Positions 27,159-36,582 of a stretch of 64,000 nucleotides of DNA are shown here, one piece after another (the stretch's first letter is position 1; each line of letters begins with the position of its first letter). The position numbers were made by a program, and so were the translations under genes. Under the pieces are notes generated by a model. It saw only the letters and a list, made by a program, of their open reading frames with translations. It was not told the DNA's origin and made no database searches. Location of the stretch: the NCBI RefSeq assembly GCF_021184025.1, contig NZ_CP036537.1:992001-1056000 (forward strand). Direction: 5' to 3'. Source of the DNA: Rhodopseudomonas boonkerdii (GTDB lineage: Bacteria; Pseudomonadota; Alphaproteobacteria; Rhizobiales; Xanthobacteraceae).

Positions 27159-28004
27159 ATGTTTGAGCCGGTTCGCAAAGCTGCCCGAAAAGTCTGGCGC
27201 CGTCACGGCGTCAGCGAGGGGCTGCGCGCCGTACCTGAAGAGACTGCGCTGGCGATCACCTATAACGGCGGGACCTATGCCGTCATGATGGGAACGCCGC
27301 AGGATTACCGGGACTTCGCCTATGGCTTCAGCCTGAGTGAGGGGGTGGTTGCAGACATCGGCGAGATCGAAAGCTTCGAGGCCGTCGAATTCGACGATGG
27401 TGTCGAGCTGCGCATGTGGCTATCCTCCGACAAGGCAGAAAGCATCAGCGCGCGGCGTCGGCAGATTGCAGGCCCGACGGGCTGCGGATTGTGCGGCATC
27501 GACTCGATCACCGAAGCGGTAAAACCAGCTGCGGTGGTCGGAGCGGGTGGCTCATTCACTTTCGGTCAGATCATGACGGCAGTGGATGCGCTTGCGCCGT
27601 TGCAGAAGATCAATATCGAGACGCGCGCCGTGCATGCGGCGGCATTCTGGACGCCGGATCACGGTATCGTCGCGCTGCGCGAGGATGTCGGTCGCCACAA
27701 TGCGCTCGACAAGCTCGCGGGCTCGCTGGCGCAAGCCAGGATCGATACAGGGCAGGGCATGGTGCTGCTCACCAGCCGTGTCTCCGTCGAAATGGTGCAG
27801 AAGACCGCTGCCATCGGTGCGCCACTGATGGTGTCCGTTTCCGCGCCCACTGCGCTTGCCATCCGTCTGGCCGAAGCTGCGGGCATCACGCTCGCCGCGA
27901 TCGCGCGTAGCGACGGTTTCGAGGTTTTCACACATCCGCACCGCGTCACCGCGGGCGTTTCGGGACAAGACAATGGACACCCACGTGCACACTTCGTCGC
28001 CTGA
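27159..28004 (+). CDS. fdhD: Formate dehydrogenase accessory sulfurtransferase FdhD (FdsC)
   Basis: The 281-residue product is of normal FdhD length. The conserved sulfur-transfer cysteine pair is in GPTGCGLCGIDSI; other family blocks are FAYGFSLSEGVV, ALREDVGRHNALDKL and VLLTSRVSVEMVQKTA. FdhD takes sulfur from a cysteine desulfurase and sulfurates the molybdenum cofactor of formate dehydrogenase. The gene begins 3 bases after fdsA and overlaps fdsD by 32 bases, so it is firmly in the operon. Confidence 0.95.
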   Translation: MFEPVRKAARKVWRRHGVSEGLRAVPEETALAITYNGGTYAVMMGTPQDYRDFAYGFSLSEGVVADIGEIESFEAVEFDDGVELRMWLSSDKAESISARRRQIAGPTGCGLCGIDSITEAVKPAAVVGAGGSFTFGQIMTAVDALAPLQKINIETRAVHAAAFWTPDHGIVALREDVGRHNALDKLAGSLAQARIDTGQGMVLLTSRVSVEMVQKTAAIGAPLMVSVSAPTALAIRLAEAAGITLAAIARSDGFEVFTHPHRVTAGVSGQDNGHPRAHFVA

Positions 28005-28203
28005 CCGGCTGATCTACATGGCCAACCAGATCGGCGACTTCTTCAACAGCCAGGGTCATGACAAGGCCGTGGCGGGCATCGCCGAGCACATCAAGAAGTT
28101 CTGGGACCCGCGCATGCGGAAGAAGATCTTCGAGCACATCGACAATGGCGGGGCAGGGCTGAAGCCGAATGTGCTGGAAGCGATCACGTCGCTGAAGAAG
28201 TGA
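27973..28203 (+). CDS. fdsD: Formate dehydrogenase delta subunit
   Basis: A 76-residue protein starts at the ATG at 27973, inside the end of fdhD and in another frame. The sequence (RLIYMANQIGDFFNSQGHD, AEHIKKFWDPRMRKKIFEHI) is that of the small FdsD/NAD-dependent formate dehydrogenase delta family. It is the last gene of the operon and is needed for activity or assembly in related bacteria. A hairpin follows 9 bases after the stop. Confidence 0.93.
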   Translation: MDTHVHTSSPDRLIYMANQIGDFFNSQGHDKAVAGIAEHIKKFWDPRMRKKIFEHIDNGGAGLKPNVLEAITSLKK

Positions 28204-28211
28204 CGCTGTTG

Positions 28212-28253
28212 CGTCGTTCCGGGTTCGCGCCTGTGGCGCCCCCCGGAATGACG
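28212..28253. repeat. Hairpin between convergent fdsD and bolA
   Basis: CGTCGTTCCGGG and CCCGGAATGACG, with a nested GGCGC-type inner stem, form a palindrome between two convergent genes. The outer arms pair with one or two mismatches. It probably limits read-through from both directions and belongs to a dispersed repeat type (TTCCGGG arms) different from the CTCATCC family. Confidence 0.7.
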
Positions 28254-28257
28254 AATA

Positions 28258-28527
28258 TTAGGCCTCCCCCGGCGTCTGTGCCTTCACTGCGAGCGCATGC
28301 ACGGTTCCGGCGAGTTCCGCAGCCAGCAGGGTATTGATCATCCGGTGCCGGTCGATCCGGCTCTTCCCTTCGAAGGCCTCCGACACAATATTGACCCTGA
28401 AATGGGTTTCACCCTCGGGACGGTGGCCCATGTGACCGGCATGCAGATGCGACTCATCGGTCACGGTTAGGCTGTGGGGCGAGAAAGCCTCCGTCAGCTT
28501 CTTTGTGATGTTATCTTTCATGGTCAT
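28258..28527 (-). CDS. BolA family protein
   Basis: About 89 residues from the ATG at 28527 (MTMKDNITKKLTEAF); the frame is open to 28575 but typical BolA proteins start as here. The family core is visible: TVTDESHLHAGHMGHRPEGE with the His residues that help bind a shared [2Fe-2S] cluster with monothiol glutaredoxin, then HFRVNIVSEAFEGKSRIDRH and the RMINTLLAAEL helix. BolA proteins act in iron-sulfur handling and stress response. It is divergent from a J-domain gene. Confidence 0.92.
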   Translation of the reverse strand: MTMKDNITKKLTEAFSPHSLTVTDESHLHAGHMGHRPEGETHFRVNIVSEAFEGKSRIDRHRMINTLLAAELAGTVHALAVKAQTPGEA

Positions 28528-28674
28528 GATGACCGGCTTAGCCGCTCGGGCGGGGGGCCGCAATCGTGATGTCATGTCGGCCGGCAGGGGTGGTATCTCC
28601 CTCGTGGAGGGCCTGTGAGGGTAATCCGAATGTCAAGACTTGAAGCTTTGTGCGTTGCGTAGTCAAAGTCAGCC

Positions 28675-29322
28675 ATGCCCATCGACTCATCCAAATTCTT
28701 CGACAGCATCCGTATCAAGCCGAACAAGCTGAGTGCGAAGCAGCAAGCCGCTGCCCGCGAGGCGTCGGTGATGTGCGAGTGGCCCGAATGCAAGAACAAG
28801 GGCCCCCATCGTGCGCCGAAGGGCCGTGCGCAGGACAAGGAATATTGGCATTTCTGCCTGAATCACGTCCGCGAATACAATCAGGGCTACAACTTCTTCC
28901 AGGGCATGGCCCCGGATGCCGTTGCCAGTTACCAGAAGGACGCGCTGACGGGCCACCGTCCGACCTGGAAAATGGGCGCTAATGGCACCAAGGGCAAAGG
29001 CAAGACCGGCGCGGCCAATCTCGACGGCGCCGTCGATCCATTCTCCATGTTCGATGAGATGAATGGCCTCGGCCGTGGTCGCCGCCGCGCTCAGGCGGAA
29101 GCGCCGAAGCCCGAAGCGCGCAAGGTCATGAATGCCGAGCGCAAGGCGCTCCAGGTCATGGGCCTGACCGCCGAGGCGACGCTGGACGACGTCAAGGCCA
29201 AGTACAAGGCGCTGGTCAAACAGCACCACCCGGACGCCAACGGTGGCGACCGCTCCACGGAAGATCGCCTGATCGAAGTCATCAAGGCTTACAACTACTT
29301 GAAGACGGTTATCCGGGCTTAG
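28675..29322 (+). CDS. J-domain (DnaJ-like) protein with C-terminal J domain
   Basis: The 215-residue product has its J domain at the C-terminus, about residues 155-212 (ALQVMGLTAEATLDDVKAKY, then KALVKQHHPDANGGD with the essential HPD). The first 100 residues carry a Cys/His-bearing segment (MCEWPECKNKGPHRAPKGR, YWHFCLNHVREYNQGYNFF) that may bind zinc. The middle is Gly/Lys-rich. It should recruit DnaK to a specific client. This layout is conserved as a bolA neighbour in alphaproteobacteria as far as I recall. Confidence 0.88.
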   Translation: MPIDSSKFFDSIRIKPNKLSAKQQAAAREASVMCEWPECKNKGPHRAPKGRAQDKEYWHFCLNHVREYNQGYNFFQGMAPDAVASYQKDALTGHRPTWKMGANGTKGKGKTGAANLDGAVDPFSMFDEMNGLGRGRRRAQAEAPKPEARKVMNAERKALQVMGLTAEATLDDVKAKYKALVKQHHPDANGGDRSTEDRLIEVIKAYNYLKTVIRA

Positions 29323-29359
29323 GCTCTGCCTTCGGGTGGCCTCGCCACCCATTCCGCCC

Positions 29360-29466
29360 GTCATCCTAAGGAGCCGCGTAGCGGCGTCTCGAAGGATGGC
29401 CGAAGAGCGCCGGGCCATGCCATTTCATGGTTCGAGACGGCGCTGCGCGCCTCCTCACCATGAGGG
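29360..29466. repeat. Paired palindromic repeat, copy pair b
   Basis: Unit 1 (29360-29399) has TCATCCTAAGGAG, inner stem CCGCGTAGCGG, CGTCTCGAAGGATGG. Unit 2 (29426-29466) faces it with CATGGTTCGAGACG, an inner GCGC stem, and CTCCTCACCATGAGGG. The outer stems (ATCC/GGAT against ATGG/CCAT) differ between the units but each pairs with itself. Confidence 0.9.
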
Positions 29467-29651
29467 ACTGCGGAAGTGGCCTCGGGCGCACCCATACTTC
29501 CAATTAACCATCTGCTCCGTCCGTCGATCCTCCGCCGCAATTCCGCCCGTCGTCGAATCTTCAATCTCTTTTCACCATCGCCCGAATGGAACCGGGCCCT
29601 CACGGGTGGTTGTGTTGCGAGCAGGGCGCCTTAAGGCTAATATTTCGAAAT

Positions 29652-29677
29652 GAATAAGGACAAATTTGTCTTTATTC
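29652..29677. promoter_or_regulatory. 26-base near-perfect dyad, probable operator or overlapping leader
   Basis: The half GAATAAGGACAAA is followed by TTTGTCTTTATTC, its complement except for one position. This A+T-rich dyad lies 38 bases before the likely TTG start (29716) of the L,D-transpeptidase gene. If translation began at the ATG at 29650 the dyad would be coding, which is unlikely for such symmetry. It is the best operator-like site in the window; the protein that would bind is unknown. Confidence 0.55.
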
Positions 29678-29715
29678 GTTGGGGTGTCGGTTTCAGCCGG
29701 CTGCGGAGTTTCATC

Positions 29716-31209
29716 TTGATCAATCGCACGCTCGTTCGCGCGCTGCTCACCTCGGCCGTGTTGTCGGCCGGTGCGCTGTTGGCTGGCTGCAACGGCGAGC
29801 AGATGTCGCTGGCCAATAATGCCAAGGCGAACAAGCCGATTCCGGAGAAGATGCTGGCCGAGATGGCGGCCAAGGACATGGATCCGCAGTCACCGATGCT
29901 GATCCGTCTGTTCAAACAGGAGGCCGAACTCGAGGTCTGGAAGCAGACGCGCTCAGGCCAGTTCGCGCTGCTGAAGACCTATCCGATCTGCCGTTGGTCT
30001 GGTGACCTCGGTCCGAAGATCAGGGAAGGTGACCGCCAGGCGCCGGAAGGTTTCTACGCGATTACGCCGGCTCAGATGAACCCGCAGTCGTCCTACTATC
30101 TCTCCTTCAACATGGGCTATCCGAACGCGTTCGATAAATCGCTCGGCCGCACCGGCTCGCAATTGATGGTGCATGGCGATTGCTCGTCGCGCGGCTGCTA
30201 CGCCATGACCGATGAGCAGATTTCGGAAATCTATTCGTTCGGCCGCGAGAGCTTCTTCGGCGGCCAGCGTGCCTTCCAGGTGCAGGCCTATCCATTTCGC
30301 ATGACGCCGGTGAACATGGCGCGTCATCGCAACAATCCGAACATGCCGTTCTGGAAGATGATCAAGCAGGGCTATGATCATTTCGAAGTGACGAAGCAGG
30401 AGCCGAAGGTTGAGTTTTGCGAGCAGCGCTACGTGTTCGATCCCGCTGCGCCTGCCGGCTCGAACAGGCCGCTGACCTTCAACGCCTCAGCCAAATGCCC
30501 GGTCTATGAAGTGCCGGCCGAGATCGCCGACGCCGTTCGCGCGAAGGAGGCGTCGGACGATGCCAAGACGGCGGAGCTGATCTCGAAGGGCACGCCGATG
30601 GCGCAGCGCCGCCCGGACATCGATGGCGGCATGAACCGGATCTTCGCTTCCAAGATTCCCGAAGGCTCGACCGGCCTGTCGGAGCCGGATCTGCCGGGCT
30701 CGCAGAGCGTCGCTTATACGCGTGCGCCTGGCACCATCCCGCCTCACGTCAATCCGCCGAAGGCGACGGCCATGGCAACGGCTTCGCCGTCGTTCGCTGC
30801 CTCGATGTTTGCGTCGTCGGATGAGACGGCTTTGCCTGCGGCCCCGGCCACGACGCGCGTTGCCGCCGCTTCGTCGGAGAGCGGCTTCTTCAGCAGCCTC
30901 GCCCGGAAGGTGGGTATCGGCGGTGACGATACGACGGCAACCGCGGCATCGGCCCCTGTTGCCGTGCCCGTCCCCGTGGCGAAGCCGAAGTCTGCCGTTG
31001 CCAGCAAGTCCGGTCCGGCGCCTGCACCCGCAGCGAAGCCTGCTGCTCCCGCTTCGGCCGCTGTCGCTGCGACCGGCCGTCCGCCGCTGAAGCCGACGGT
31101 TGCGGCCGAGCCTGCTGCGCCGGTTGCCTCAGCCAGTGCCTCCCTATCCGGCGCGGCGCCGGTGATCTCGGGCAATTCCTTCGACAGCCGCTTCTCGGCG
31201 ATGCGCTGA
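29716..31209 (+). CDS. YafK-like L,D-transpeptidase-family lipoprotein
   Basis: I prefer the TTG at 29716: GGAG lies 7 bases upstream, and it gives a compact lipoprotein signal (MINRTLVRALL, lipobox LLAGC). An ATG at 29650 would add 22 residues. The catalytic domain spans about residues 55-230: LIRLFKQEAELEVWK, TYPICRWSGDLGPK, and the active-site block MVHGDCSSRGCYAMTD with its His and Cys. YafK (DpaA) relatives remove Braun lipoprotein or remodel peptidoglycan. The last 200 residues are Ala/Pro/Ser-rich and probably a disordered cell-wall-spanning tail. Confidence 0.88.
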   Translation: MINRTLVRALLTSAVLSAGALLAGCNGEQMSLANNAKANKPIPEKMLAEMAAKDMDPQSPMLIRLFKQEAELEVWKQTRSGQFALLKTYPICRWSGDLGPKIREGDRQAPEGFYAITPAQMNPQSSYYLSFNMGYPNAFDKSLGRTGSQLMVHGDCSSRGCYAMTDEQISEIYSFGRESFFGGQRAFQVQAYPFRMTPVNMARHRNNPNMPFWKMIKQGYDHFEVTKQEPKVEFCEQRYVFDPAAPAGSNRPLTFNASAKCPVYEVPAEIADAVRAKEASDDAKTAELISKGTPMAQRRPDIDGGMNRIFASKIPEGSTGLSEPDLPGSQSVAYTRAPGTIPPHVNPPKATAMATASPSFAASMFASSDETALPAAPATTRVAAASSESGFFSSLARKVGIGGDDTTATAASAPVAVPVPVAKPKSAVASKSGPAPAPAAKPAAPASAAVAATGRPPLKPTVAAEPAAPVASASASLSGAAPVISGNSFDSRFSAMR

Positions 31210-31221
31210 TCGTGCACGCGG

Positions 31222-31926
31222 TCAGGTCAGGTTGGCCGGCCGATCCGCGACACGCTTGATCACCGTCACGCTTCGTACGCCGTCGAGTTCCCGCAGCTTT
31301 GCCGGATAGGTCGCAATATCCTGCGACGACACTTTGTTGAGCAGGATCGAGAGTTCATCGATCCCCTGCGGATCGCGGCTCTCCACGAGAAAGCGTTTCA
31401 CCTGACCGGCGCGCAGCGTCAGCGTTTCCCGCAGGAGCTCCGGCGTCAGCGCATTGTTCTCCACTTCCACCTTCAGCATGCAGGTCTGGCTGCGGGAACG
31501 ATAGGCTTCCTCCAGCGGCTTCATGCCGGCGAGAATGATCAGGATAATCACCGTGGACGCGCCGGCAGCGAGATAAAGTCCGCCGCCGACCGCGAGCCCG
31601 ATCGCCGCCACCGTCCATATGCTCGCGGCCGTTGTCAGTCCCTTGATGATCTCGCCGCGCACGAGGATCGCCCCCGCGCCGAGAAAGCCGATTCCCGACA
31701 CCACCTGCGCCGCGATACGCGAGGGATCGAGCACCACATGTTCCTGCGTGAGGATATGGGTGAAGCCATATTGCGAGACCAGCATGACCAGACAGGAGCC
31801 GACACAGACGAGCATGTGCGTGCGGATGCCCGCGGCCCACAGCAGCCGCTCGCGCTCGAAGCCGATCAGGCTGCCGAGCGCGGCCGCGGAGACGAGGCGG
31901 ATCATCATTTCGGTGTGGGACAGCAT
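31222..31926 (-). CDS. MgtC/SapB-family membrane protein
   Basis: About 234 residues from the ATG at 31926 with GAGGAA 7 bases upstream; a TTG at 31932 is less likely. The N-terminal MgtC domain has four or five membrane helices with the family blocks GSLIGFERERLLWAAGIRTH, GIGFLGAGAILVRGEIIKGL and TTAASIWTVAAIGLAVGGG. The cytosolic C-terminal part (about residues 145-230) resembles an ACT-like domain. MgtC proteins affect magnesium starvation survival and ATP synthase activity; the role here is not known. It converges on the L,D-transpeptidase gene. Confidence 0.92.
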   Translation of the reverse strand: MLSHTEMMIRLVSAAALGSLIGFERERLLWAAGIRTHMLVCVGSCLVMLVSQYGFTHILTQEHVVLDPSRIAAQVVSGIGFLGAGAILVRGEIIKGLTTAASIWTVAAIGLAVGGGLYLAAGASTVIILIILAGMKPLEEAYRSRSQTCMLKVEVENNALTPELLRETLTLRAGQVKRFLVESRDPQGIDELSILLNKVSSQDIATYPAKLRELDGVRSVTVIKRVADRPANLT

Positions 31927-31996
31927 CGGCAATTCCTCGCGGAGTGCGCGAGGATGGCAACGATGAGGAGCGGGGGCAAGTTCCGTCAGATTTAGC

Positions 31997-32085
31997 CGTA
32001 GGACGGATTAGCGAAGCGTAATCCGCCGGCGAGCATATAATTGAAACACCGCGGCGGATTACGGCTTCGCCTCATCCGCCCTGCG
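31997..32085. repeat. Inverted repeat with GGCGGATTACG arms between MgtC and secA
   Basis: The left part (31997-32028) contains GCGAAGCGTAATCCGCCG; the right part (32052-32085) contains CGGCGGATTACGGCTTCGC. The two are complementary, and each is also internally palindromic (ACGGATTAGCGAAGCGTAATCCG). This is a dispersed repeat type familiar from Bradyrhizobium-like genomes, placed at the end of secA. Confidence 0.85.
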
Positions 32086-32093
32086 GCAATGCC

Positions 32094-34943
32094 TTACGCA
32101 TACCGACCGTGGCAGTGCTTGAACTTCTTGCCTGACCCGCACGGGCAGTCCTCGTTGCGTCCGACCTTGCCCCAGGTCTGCGGATTGTTCGGATCGCGCT
32201 GCGCGGCCGGCACGACGGCCGCCCCTGACGGCGCCAACGCGACGTTTGCGAAGGCCATCTCGTCCTCGCCCGTGTTCGGATTGAGCTTGTGCGCTTCCAT
32301 GACAGGCAATTCGGGCTGCTGTTCGGGCGGCACGATCTCGACGCGCATCAGCTGCGCCGTGACCGCCTCGCGCATGTTCGAGATCAGGGCCTCGAACAGG
32401 TTGAATGCTTCTGCCTTGTATTCCTGCAGCGGATCGCGCTGGCCATAGCCGCGCAGGCCGATCACTTGGCGCAGGTGGTCCAGCATCACCAGATGCTCGC
32501 GCCACAGATGGTCGAGGGTTTGCAGCAGGATCGTCTTCTCGACGTAACGCATCACGTCGGGACCCCACTGGGCGACCTTGGCCGCCATGTGCTCGTCGGC
32601 CTTCTGCTCGACGCGGCTGAGGATTTCCTCATCCGCGATGCCTTCTTCCTTGGCCCATTCGTCTACGGGCAGATCGAGGTCGAGCACGCGCTTCAGCTCT
32701 TCCTTCAGGCCGGCGACATCCCACTGCTCGGCATACTGGTTTTCCGGCACGTGCTTGGAGACGAGTTCGTCGATAAAGGCGTGACGCATGTCAGCCACGG
32801 TCTCAGCAACGCTTTCGTTCTTCATCAGGTCGATGCGCTGCTCGAAAATGACCTTGCGCTGGTCGTTCTGCACGTCGTCATATTTCAGCAGGTTCTTGCG
32901 GATGTCGAAGTTGCGCGCCTCGACCTTCTGCTGCGCCTTTTCCAGCGCCTTGTTGATCCACGGATGGATGATCGCCTCGCCTTCCTTCAGGCCGAGCCGG
33001 GTCAGCATGGTGTCGAGCCGATCCGATCCGAAGATGCGCATCAGGTCGTCTTCCAGCGACAGATAGAACTTCGAGCGGCCGGGGTCGCCCTGTCGGCCGG
33101 AGCGGCCGCGCAGCTGGTTGTCGATGCGGCGCGACTCATGGCGTTCGGAGCCTATGATGTAGAGCCCGCCCGGCTTCTCGACGGTCTTGGCGGGCTTGTT
33201 GCCCTTCGCCGGCTCAATCTCGACGGTTTCCTTGGCGTTCAGCACGGCCTCGCGGAACTTGTCGATCTCGGCCTTGATCTCGGCGATCTTGGCCGCCTTC
33301 GCAGCTTCGTCCTCGATGCCCGCGGTCTCGACCTGCGTGCGCATTTCCAGCGAGCCGCCGAGTTTGATGTCGGTGCCACGGCCGGCCATGTTGGTGGCGA
33401 TGGTGATGGCGCCAGGCACGCCGGCTTCGGCGACGATGTAAGCTTCCTGCTCATGGAAGCGCGCATTCAGCACCGCGAACAACTTTGCCGGCTTGCCCGA
33501 GCGCGCAGCAGCATAGAGCTTCTCCATCCCCTTGGGATCGGCGAAGTCGATCATCTTGTAGCCGTTCTTGAGCAGGTATTCGGCCAGCACTTCCGATTTC
33601 TCGATCGATGCCGTACCCACCAGCACCGGCTGCATCCGCGCATTGGCGCGCTGAATCTCGGCCAGGATCGCGGCGTTCTTTTCGTTCTGGGTGCGATAGA
33701 CCTCGTCGTCTTCATCCAGACGGTTGATGCCGATATTGGTCGGCACCTCGACGACTTCGAGCTTGTAGATGTCGAACAGTTCGTCCGCTTCGGTCAGCGC
33801 CGTACCGGTCATGCCGGCGAGTTTGCCGTACATGCGGAAGTAGTTCTGGAAAGTGATCGAGGCCAGCGTCTGGTTTTCCGGCTGGACCGTCACATGTTCC
33901 TTGGCTTCCAGCGCCTGGTGCAGGCCTTCCGAGTAACGGCGGCCCTGCATCATGCGGCCGGTAAATTCATCGATGATGATCACCTCGTCATTGCGGACGA
34001 TGTAGTCCTTGTCACGGGTGAATAGCGAATGGGCGCGCAGCGCCTGATTGACGTGGTGCACGACGGAGACGTTCTCGACGTCGTACAGGTTCTCGCCCTT
34101 GAGCTGGCCGGCATCGCGCAGCAGTGTCTCGATCTTCTCCATACCGGCTTCGGTCAGCGTCACCGTGCGCTGCTTCTCGTCGACTTCGAAATCGGTCTTC
34201 TTCTCGAGCGAGGGCAGGAAGGTGTCGATGGTGTTGTAGAATTCCGAACGGTCGTCGAGCGGGCCGGAGATGATCAGCGGCGTGCGCGCTTCGTCGATCA
34301 GGATCGAGTCGACTTCGTCGACGATCGCAAAATTGTGCCCGCGCTGGACCATGTCCTCGAGCCGGTACTTCATGTTGTCGCGCAGATAGTCGAAGCCGTA
34401 TTCGTTGTTGGTGCCGTAGGTGATGTCGCAGGCATAGGCCGCCTGGCGCTCGGCATCGTCGAGGCCGTGCACGATCACGCCGGTGGTGAGGCCCAGGAAA
34501 CCGTAGATCTGGCCCATCCAGCTCGAGTCGCGCTTGGCGAGGTAGTCGTTGACGGTGACGACATGCACGCCCTTGCCGGCCAGCGCGTTAAGATAGACGG
34601 CGAGGGTGGCGACGAGGGTCTTGCCTTCGCCGGTCTTCATTTCGGCGATGTCGCCTTCATGCAGCACCATGCCGCCGATCAGCTGCACGTCGAAATGGCG
34701 CTGGCCGAGGGTGCGCTTGGCCGCTTCGCGCACCGTGGCAAAGGCAGGCACGAGGATATCGTCGAGCGTCTTGCCGGCGGCGAGCTGCGCCTTGAATTCG
34801 TCGGTGCGGGCCTTTAGCGCTTCGTCGGAGAGCGCGGCGATTTCGCTTTCCATCGCATTGATGGCGGCGACGCGCGATTGATACGTCTTGATGCGGCGGT
34901 CGTTGGCGGAGCCGAAGAGCTTGCGGGCGAGCGCGCCGATCAT
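32094..34943 (-). CDS. secA: Preprotein translocase ATPase SecA
   Basis: About 949 residues from the ATG at 34943 (AGGATTT upstream; a GTG codon precedes it in frame). All SecA landmarks are present: Walker [40 protein letters not shown], the GRAGRQGDPG-like motif [15 protein letters not shown], helical scaffold and wing domains, and the zinc-binding tail [14 protein letters not shown]. SecA drives export of unfolded preproteins through SecYEG. It is divergent from a periplasmic PPIase gene. Confidence 0.97.
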   Translation of the reverse strand: MIGALARKLFGSANDRRIKTYQSRVAAINAMESEIAALSDEALKARTDEFKAQLAAGKTLDDILVPAFATVREAAKRTLGQRHFDVQLIGGMVLHEGDIAEMKTGEGKTLVATLAVYLNALAGKGVHVVTVNDYLAKRDSSWMGQIYGFLGLTTGVIVHGLDDAERQAAYACDITYGTNNEYGFDYLRDNMKYRLEDMVQRGHNFAIVDEVDSILIDEARTPLIISGPLDDRSEFYNTIDTFLPSLEKKTDFEVDEKQRTVTLTEAGMEKIETLLRDAGQLKGENLYDVENVSVVHHVNQALRAHSLFTRDKDYIVRNDEVIIIDEFTGRMMQGRRYSEGLHQALEAKEHVTVQPENQTLASITFQNYFRMYGKLAGMTGTALTEADELFDIYKLEVVEVPTNIGINRLDEDDEVYRTQNEKNAAILAEIQRANARMQPVLVGTASIEKSEVLAEYLLKNGYKMIDFADPKGMEKLYAAARSGKPAKLFAVLNARFHEQEAYIVAEAGVPGAITIATNMAGRGTDIKLGGSLEMRTQVETAGIEDEAAKAAKIAEIKAEIDKFREAVLNAKETVEIEPAKGNKPAKTVEKPGGLYIIGSERHESRRIDNQLRGRSGRQGDPGRSKFYLSLEDDLMRIFGSDRLDTMLTRLGLKEGEAIIHPWINKALEKAQQKVEARNFDIRKNLLKYDDVQNDQRKVIFEQRIDLMKNESVAETVADMRHAFIDELVSKHVPENQYAEQWDVAGLKEELKRVLDLDLPVDEWAKEEGIADEEILSRVEQKADEHMAAKVAQWGPDVMRYVEKTILLQTLDHLWREHLVMLDHLRQVIGLRGYGQRDPLQEYKAEAFNLFEALISNMREAVTAQLMRVEIVPPEQQPELPVMEAHKLNPNTGEDEMAFANVALAPSGAAVVPAAQRDPNNPQTWGKVGRNEDCPCGSGKKFKHCHGRYA

Positions 34944-35200
34944 CACGAAATCCTGTCTTCTCGATGCGGCCCTGGAGGGCCGTGGAATTGGTTCAGCGGA
35001 TCGCCCCGCGATGGTCTGCGGCGCATCGCCTGCCGGCCACGATATCGAAGGCCGTCGGGTGATAGTGGAGGTCGGGCGATCAAGGGTTCAATGGCCTCGG
35101 CGCAGCCGAAATCGCACCTTCGCCACCGGCCCGGTCGGGGAGAGATATGGGGCGTCCGGGGGGATGTCAACGGCGGCAAGGTGTCAAGGATTTCATGATT

Positions 35201-35229
35201 TTGACAGAGTTTTCGCGTTGCCAAAATGG
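35201..35229 (+). promoter_or_regulatory. Possible promoter of the parvulin gene in the secA divergent gap
   Basis: The gap 34944-35288 separates secA from the PPIase gene and contains no gene. A perfect TTGACA at 35201 is followed after 17 bases by AAATGG, a poor -10, or after 15 bases by CAAAAT. The placement about 60 bases before the ribosome site suits a promoter, but the -10 match is weak. Confidence 0.35.
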
Positions 35230-35288
35230 GTAGTTTGGGAGACTGTCCGCCGTCCCAAACAGGCACCCTACAGATTGAGGAATTCCCG

Positions 35289-36221
35289 ATGTTCAACGTT
35301 TCGCCCGCCCAGAAGCCGGGCAAGCGCCCCGGCCTGATCCTGGCCTCTCTCACCGGCGCTGTTGCGGTGGCGTTCCTGTCCAGTTTCCCGGTTTACGCGC
35401 AAGACGCCAATCCGGTTCTGGCCAAGGTCAATGGCCAGGAAATCCGCCAGAGCGACGTCGCCATCGCGGAAGAAGAGCTCGGGCCGAGCCTCGCCCAGAT
35501 GGACCCGGCGACCCGCAAGGACAACGTGCTGTCGTTCCTGATCGACATGAAGATCGTCGCCAAGGCGGCCGAGGACAAGAAGGTCGCCGACCGCGACGAC
35601 TTCAAGGCCAAGCTGGCTTTCGCCCGCAACCGCCTGCTGATGGACAGCCTGCTCGGCACCGAAGGCAAGGAAGCGTTGACCGATGCCAATATGAAGAAGG
35701 TCTATGACGACGCTGCCAAGCAGATTTCCGGCGAGCAGGAGGTTCATGCCCGCCACATCCTGGTGGAGACCGAGGACGAGGCCAAGAAGATCGCCGAGGA
35801 ACTGAAGAAGGGCGCCAACTTTGCCGAACTGGCGAAGAAGTCGTCGAAGGATCCGGGCGCGGCCGATGGTGGCGATCTCGGCTTCTTCACCAAGGACCAG
35901 ATGGTGCCGGAATTCTCCAAGGTCGCCTTTGAGCTGGAGCCGGGCAAGATTTCGGACCCGGTGAAGTCGCAGTTCGGCTGGCACATCATCAAGGTCGAGG
36001 AAAAGCGCAACCGTCAGGCGCCGAGCTTCGATCAGGTGAAGCCGCAGATCGAGCAGTATGTCGTCCGCAAGGCGCAGGCGGATTATGTCACCAAATTGCG
36101 CGAGGGCGCGAAGGTGGAGCGTCTCGATCAGGCTGCTGCGAAGCCGGCGGAAGCCGCTCCGGCCGCAAAGGATGCACCGAAGCCGTCCGACAACAAGATG
36201 GCGCCTCCTGCAAAGAAGTAA
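35289..36221 (+). CDS. Periplasmic parvulin-type peptidyl-prolyl isomerase
   Basis: About 310 residues from the ATG at 35289 (ribosome site GAGGAA; the frame is open 21 codons upstream without one). It has a signal peptide (LILASLTGAVAVAFLSSFPV, cleavage near VYAQD), a SurA-like helical N-domain, and a parvulin domain at about residues 150-250: VHARHILVETEDEAKKIAEE, GADGGDLGFF-like stretch and FGWHIIKVEEKR. The Ala/Pro/Lys-rich tail is low complexity. It probably folds exported proteins, a job that suits its place beside secA. Confidence 0.93.
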   Translation: MFNVSPAQKPGKRPGLILASLTGAVAVAFLSSFPVYAQDANPVLAKVNGQEIRQSDVAIAEEELGPSLAQMDPATRKDNVLSFLIDMKIVAKAAEDKKVADRDDFKAKLAFARNRLLMDSLLGTEGKEALTDANMKKVYDDAAKQISGEQEVHARHILVETEDEAKKIAEELKKGANFAELAKKSSKDPGAADGGDLGFFTKDQMVPEFSKVAFELEPGKISDPVKSQFGWHIIKVEEKRNRQAPSFDQVKPQIEQYVVRKAQADYVTKLREGAKVERLDQAAAKPAEAAPAAKDAPKPSDNKMAPPAKK

Positions 36222-36246
36222 GCACGACGCTAGCTGCTGAAACGCG

Positions 36247-36272
36247 AAAGCCCGCCGAAAGGCGGGCTTTTG
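36247..36272 (+). terminator. Rho-independent terminator of the parvulin gene
   Basis: AAAGCCCGCC, loop GAAA, GGCGGGCTTT then T residues, 25 bases after the stop codon. Confidence 0.9.
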
Positions 36273-36304
36273 TTATGTGTGTGAATGACTAAGGCCGCCT
36301 GCAG

Positions 36305-36509
36305 CCATCCTTCGAGACGCCGCTACGCGGCTCCTCAGGATGAGGGACGGAGAATCGAGATCCTGAGCTGAACGGGCATTATTCCGAACAAAAGCAGCCG
36401 AAAACCACCTCGACTGCTTTATGAGTCGACTCTTAGGATGAGGACTGAGGATGGCTCTGTAGAAGATCCTCATGGTGAGGAGCCCGCGAAGCGGGCGTCT
36501 CGAACCATG
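36305..36509. repeat. Two palindromic repeat units, copy pair c
   Basis: Unit 1 (36305-36346) reads CCATCCTTCGAGACG, inner stem CCGCTACGCGG, CTCCTCAGGATGAGGG. Unit 2 (36468-36509) faces it: CCTCATGGTGAGGAG, inner stem CCCGCGAAGCGGG, CGTCTCGAACCATG. The 120 bases between hold a decayed fragment (TCTTAGGATGAGGA) and no gene. Confidence 0.88.
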
Positions 36510-36582
36510 CAGGCCGAGCACTATCCTCTTTGCGCTTCGCCAAATCCTCTAGCCCTGCCCTTGCGGGGAGGGAGAAGAAAGA

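Noticed and set aside
25335..27206. A 623-codon minus-strand frame opposite fdsA
   Set aside because: It mirrors the G+C-rich third positions of fdsA, and its product is His/Arg/Gly-rich with no family resemblance.
32289..34025. A 578-codon plus-strand frame opposite secA
   Set aside because: secA is certain on the minus strand and complete; the antisense frame has no ribosome site or recognisable domain.
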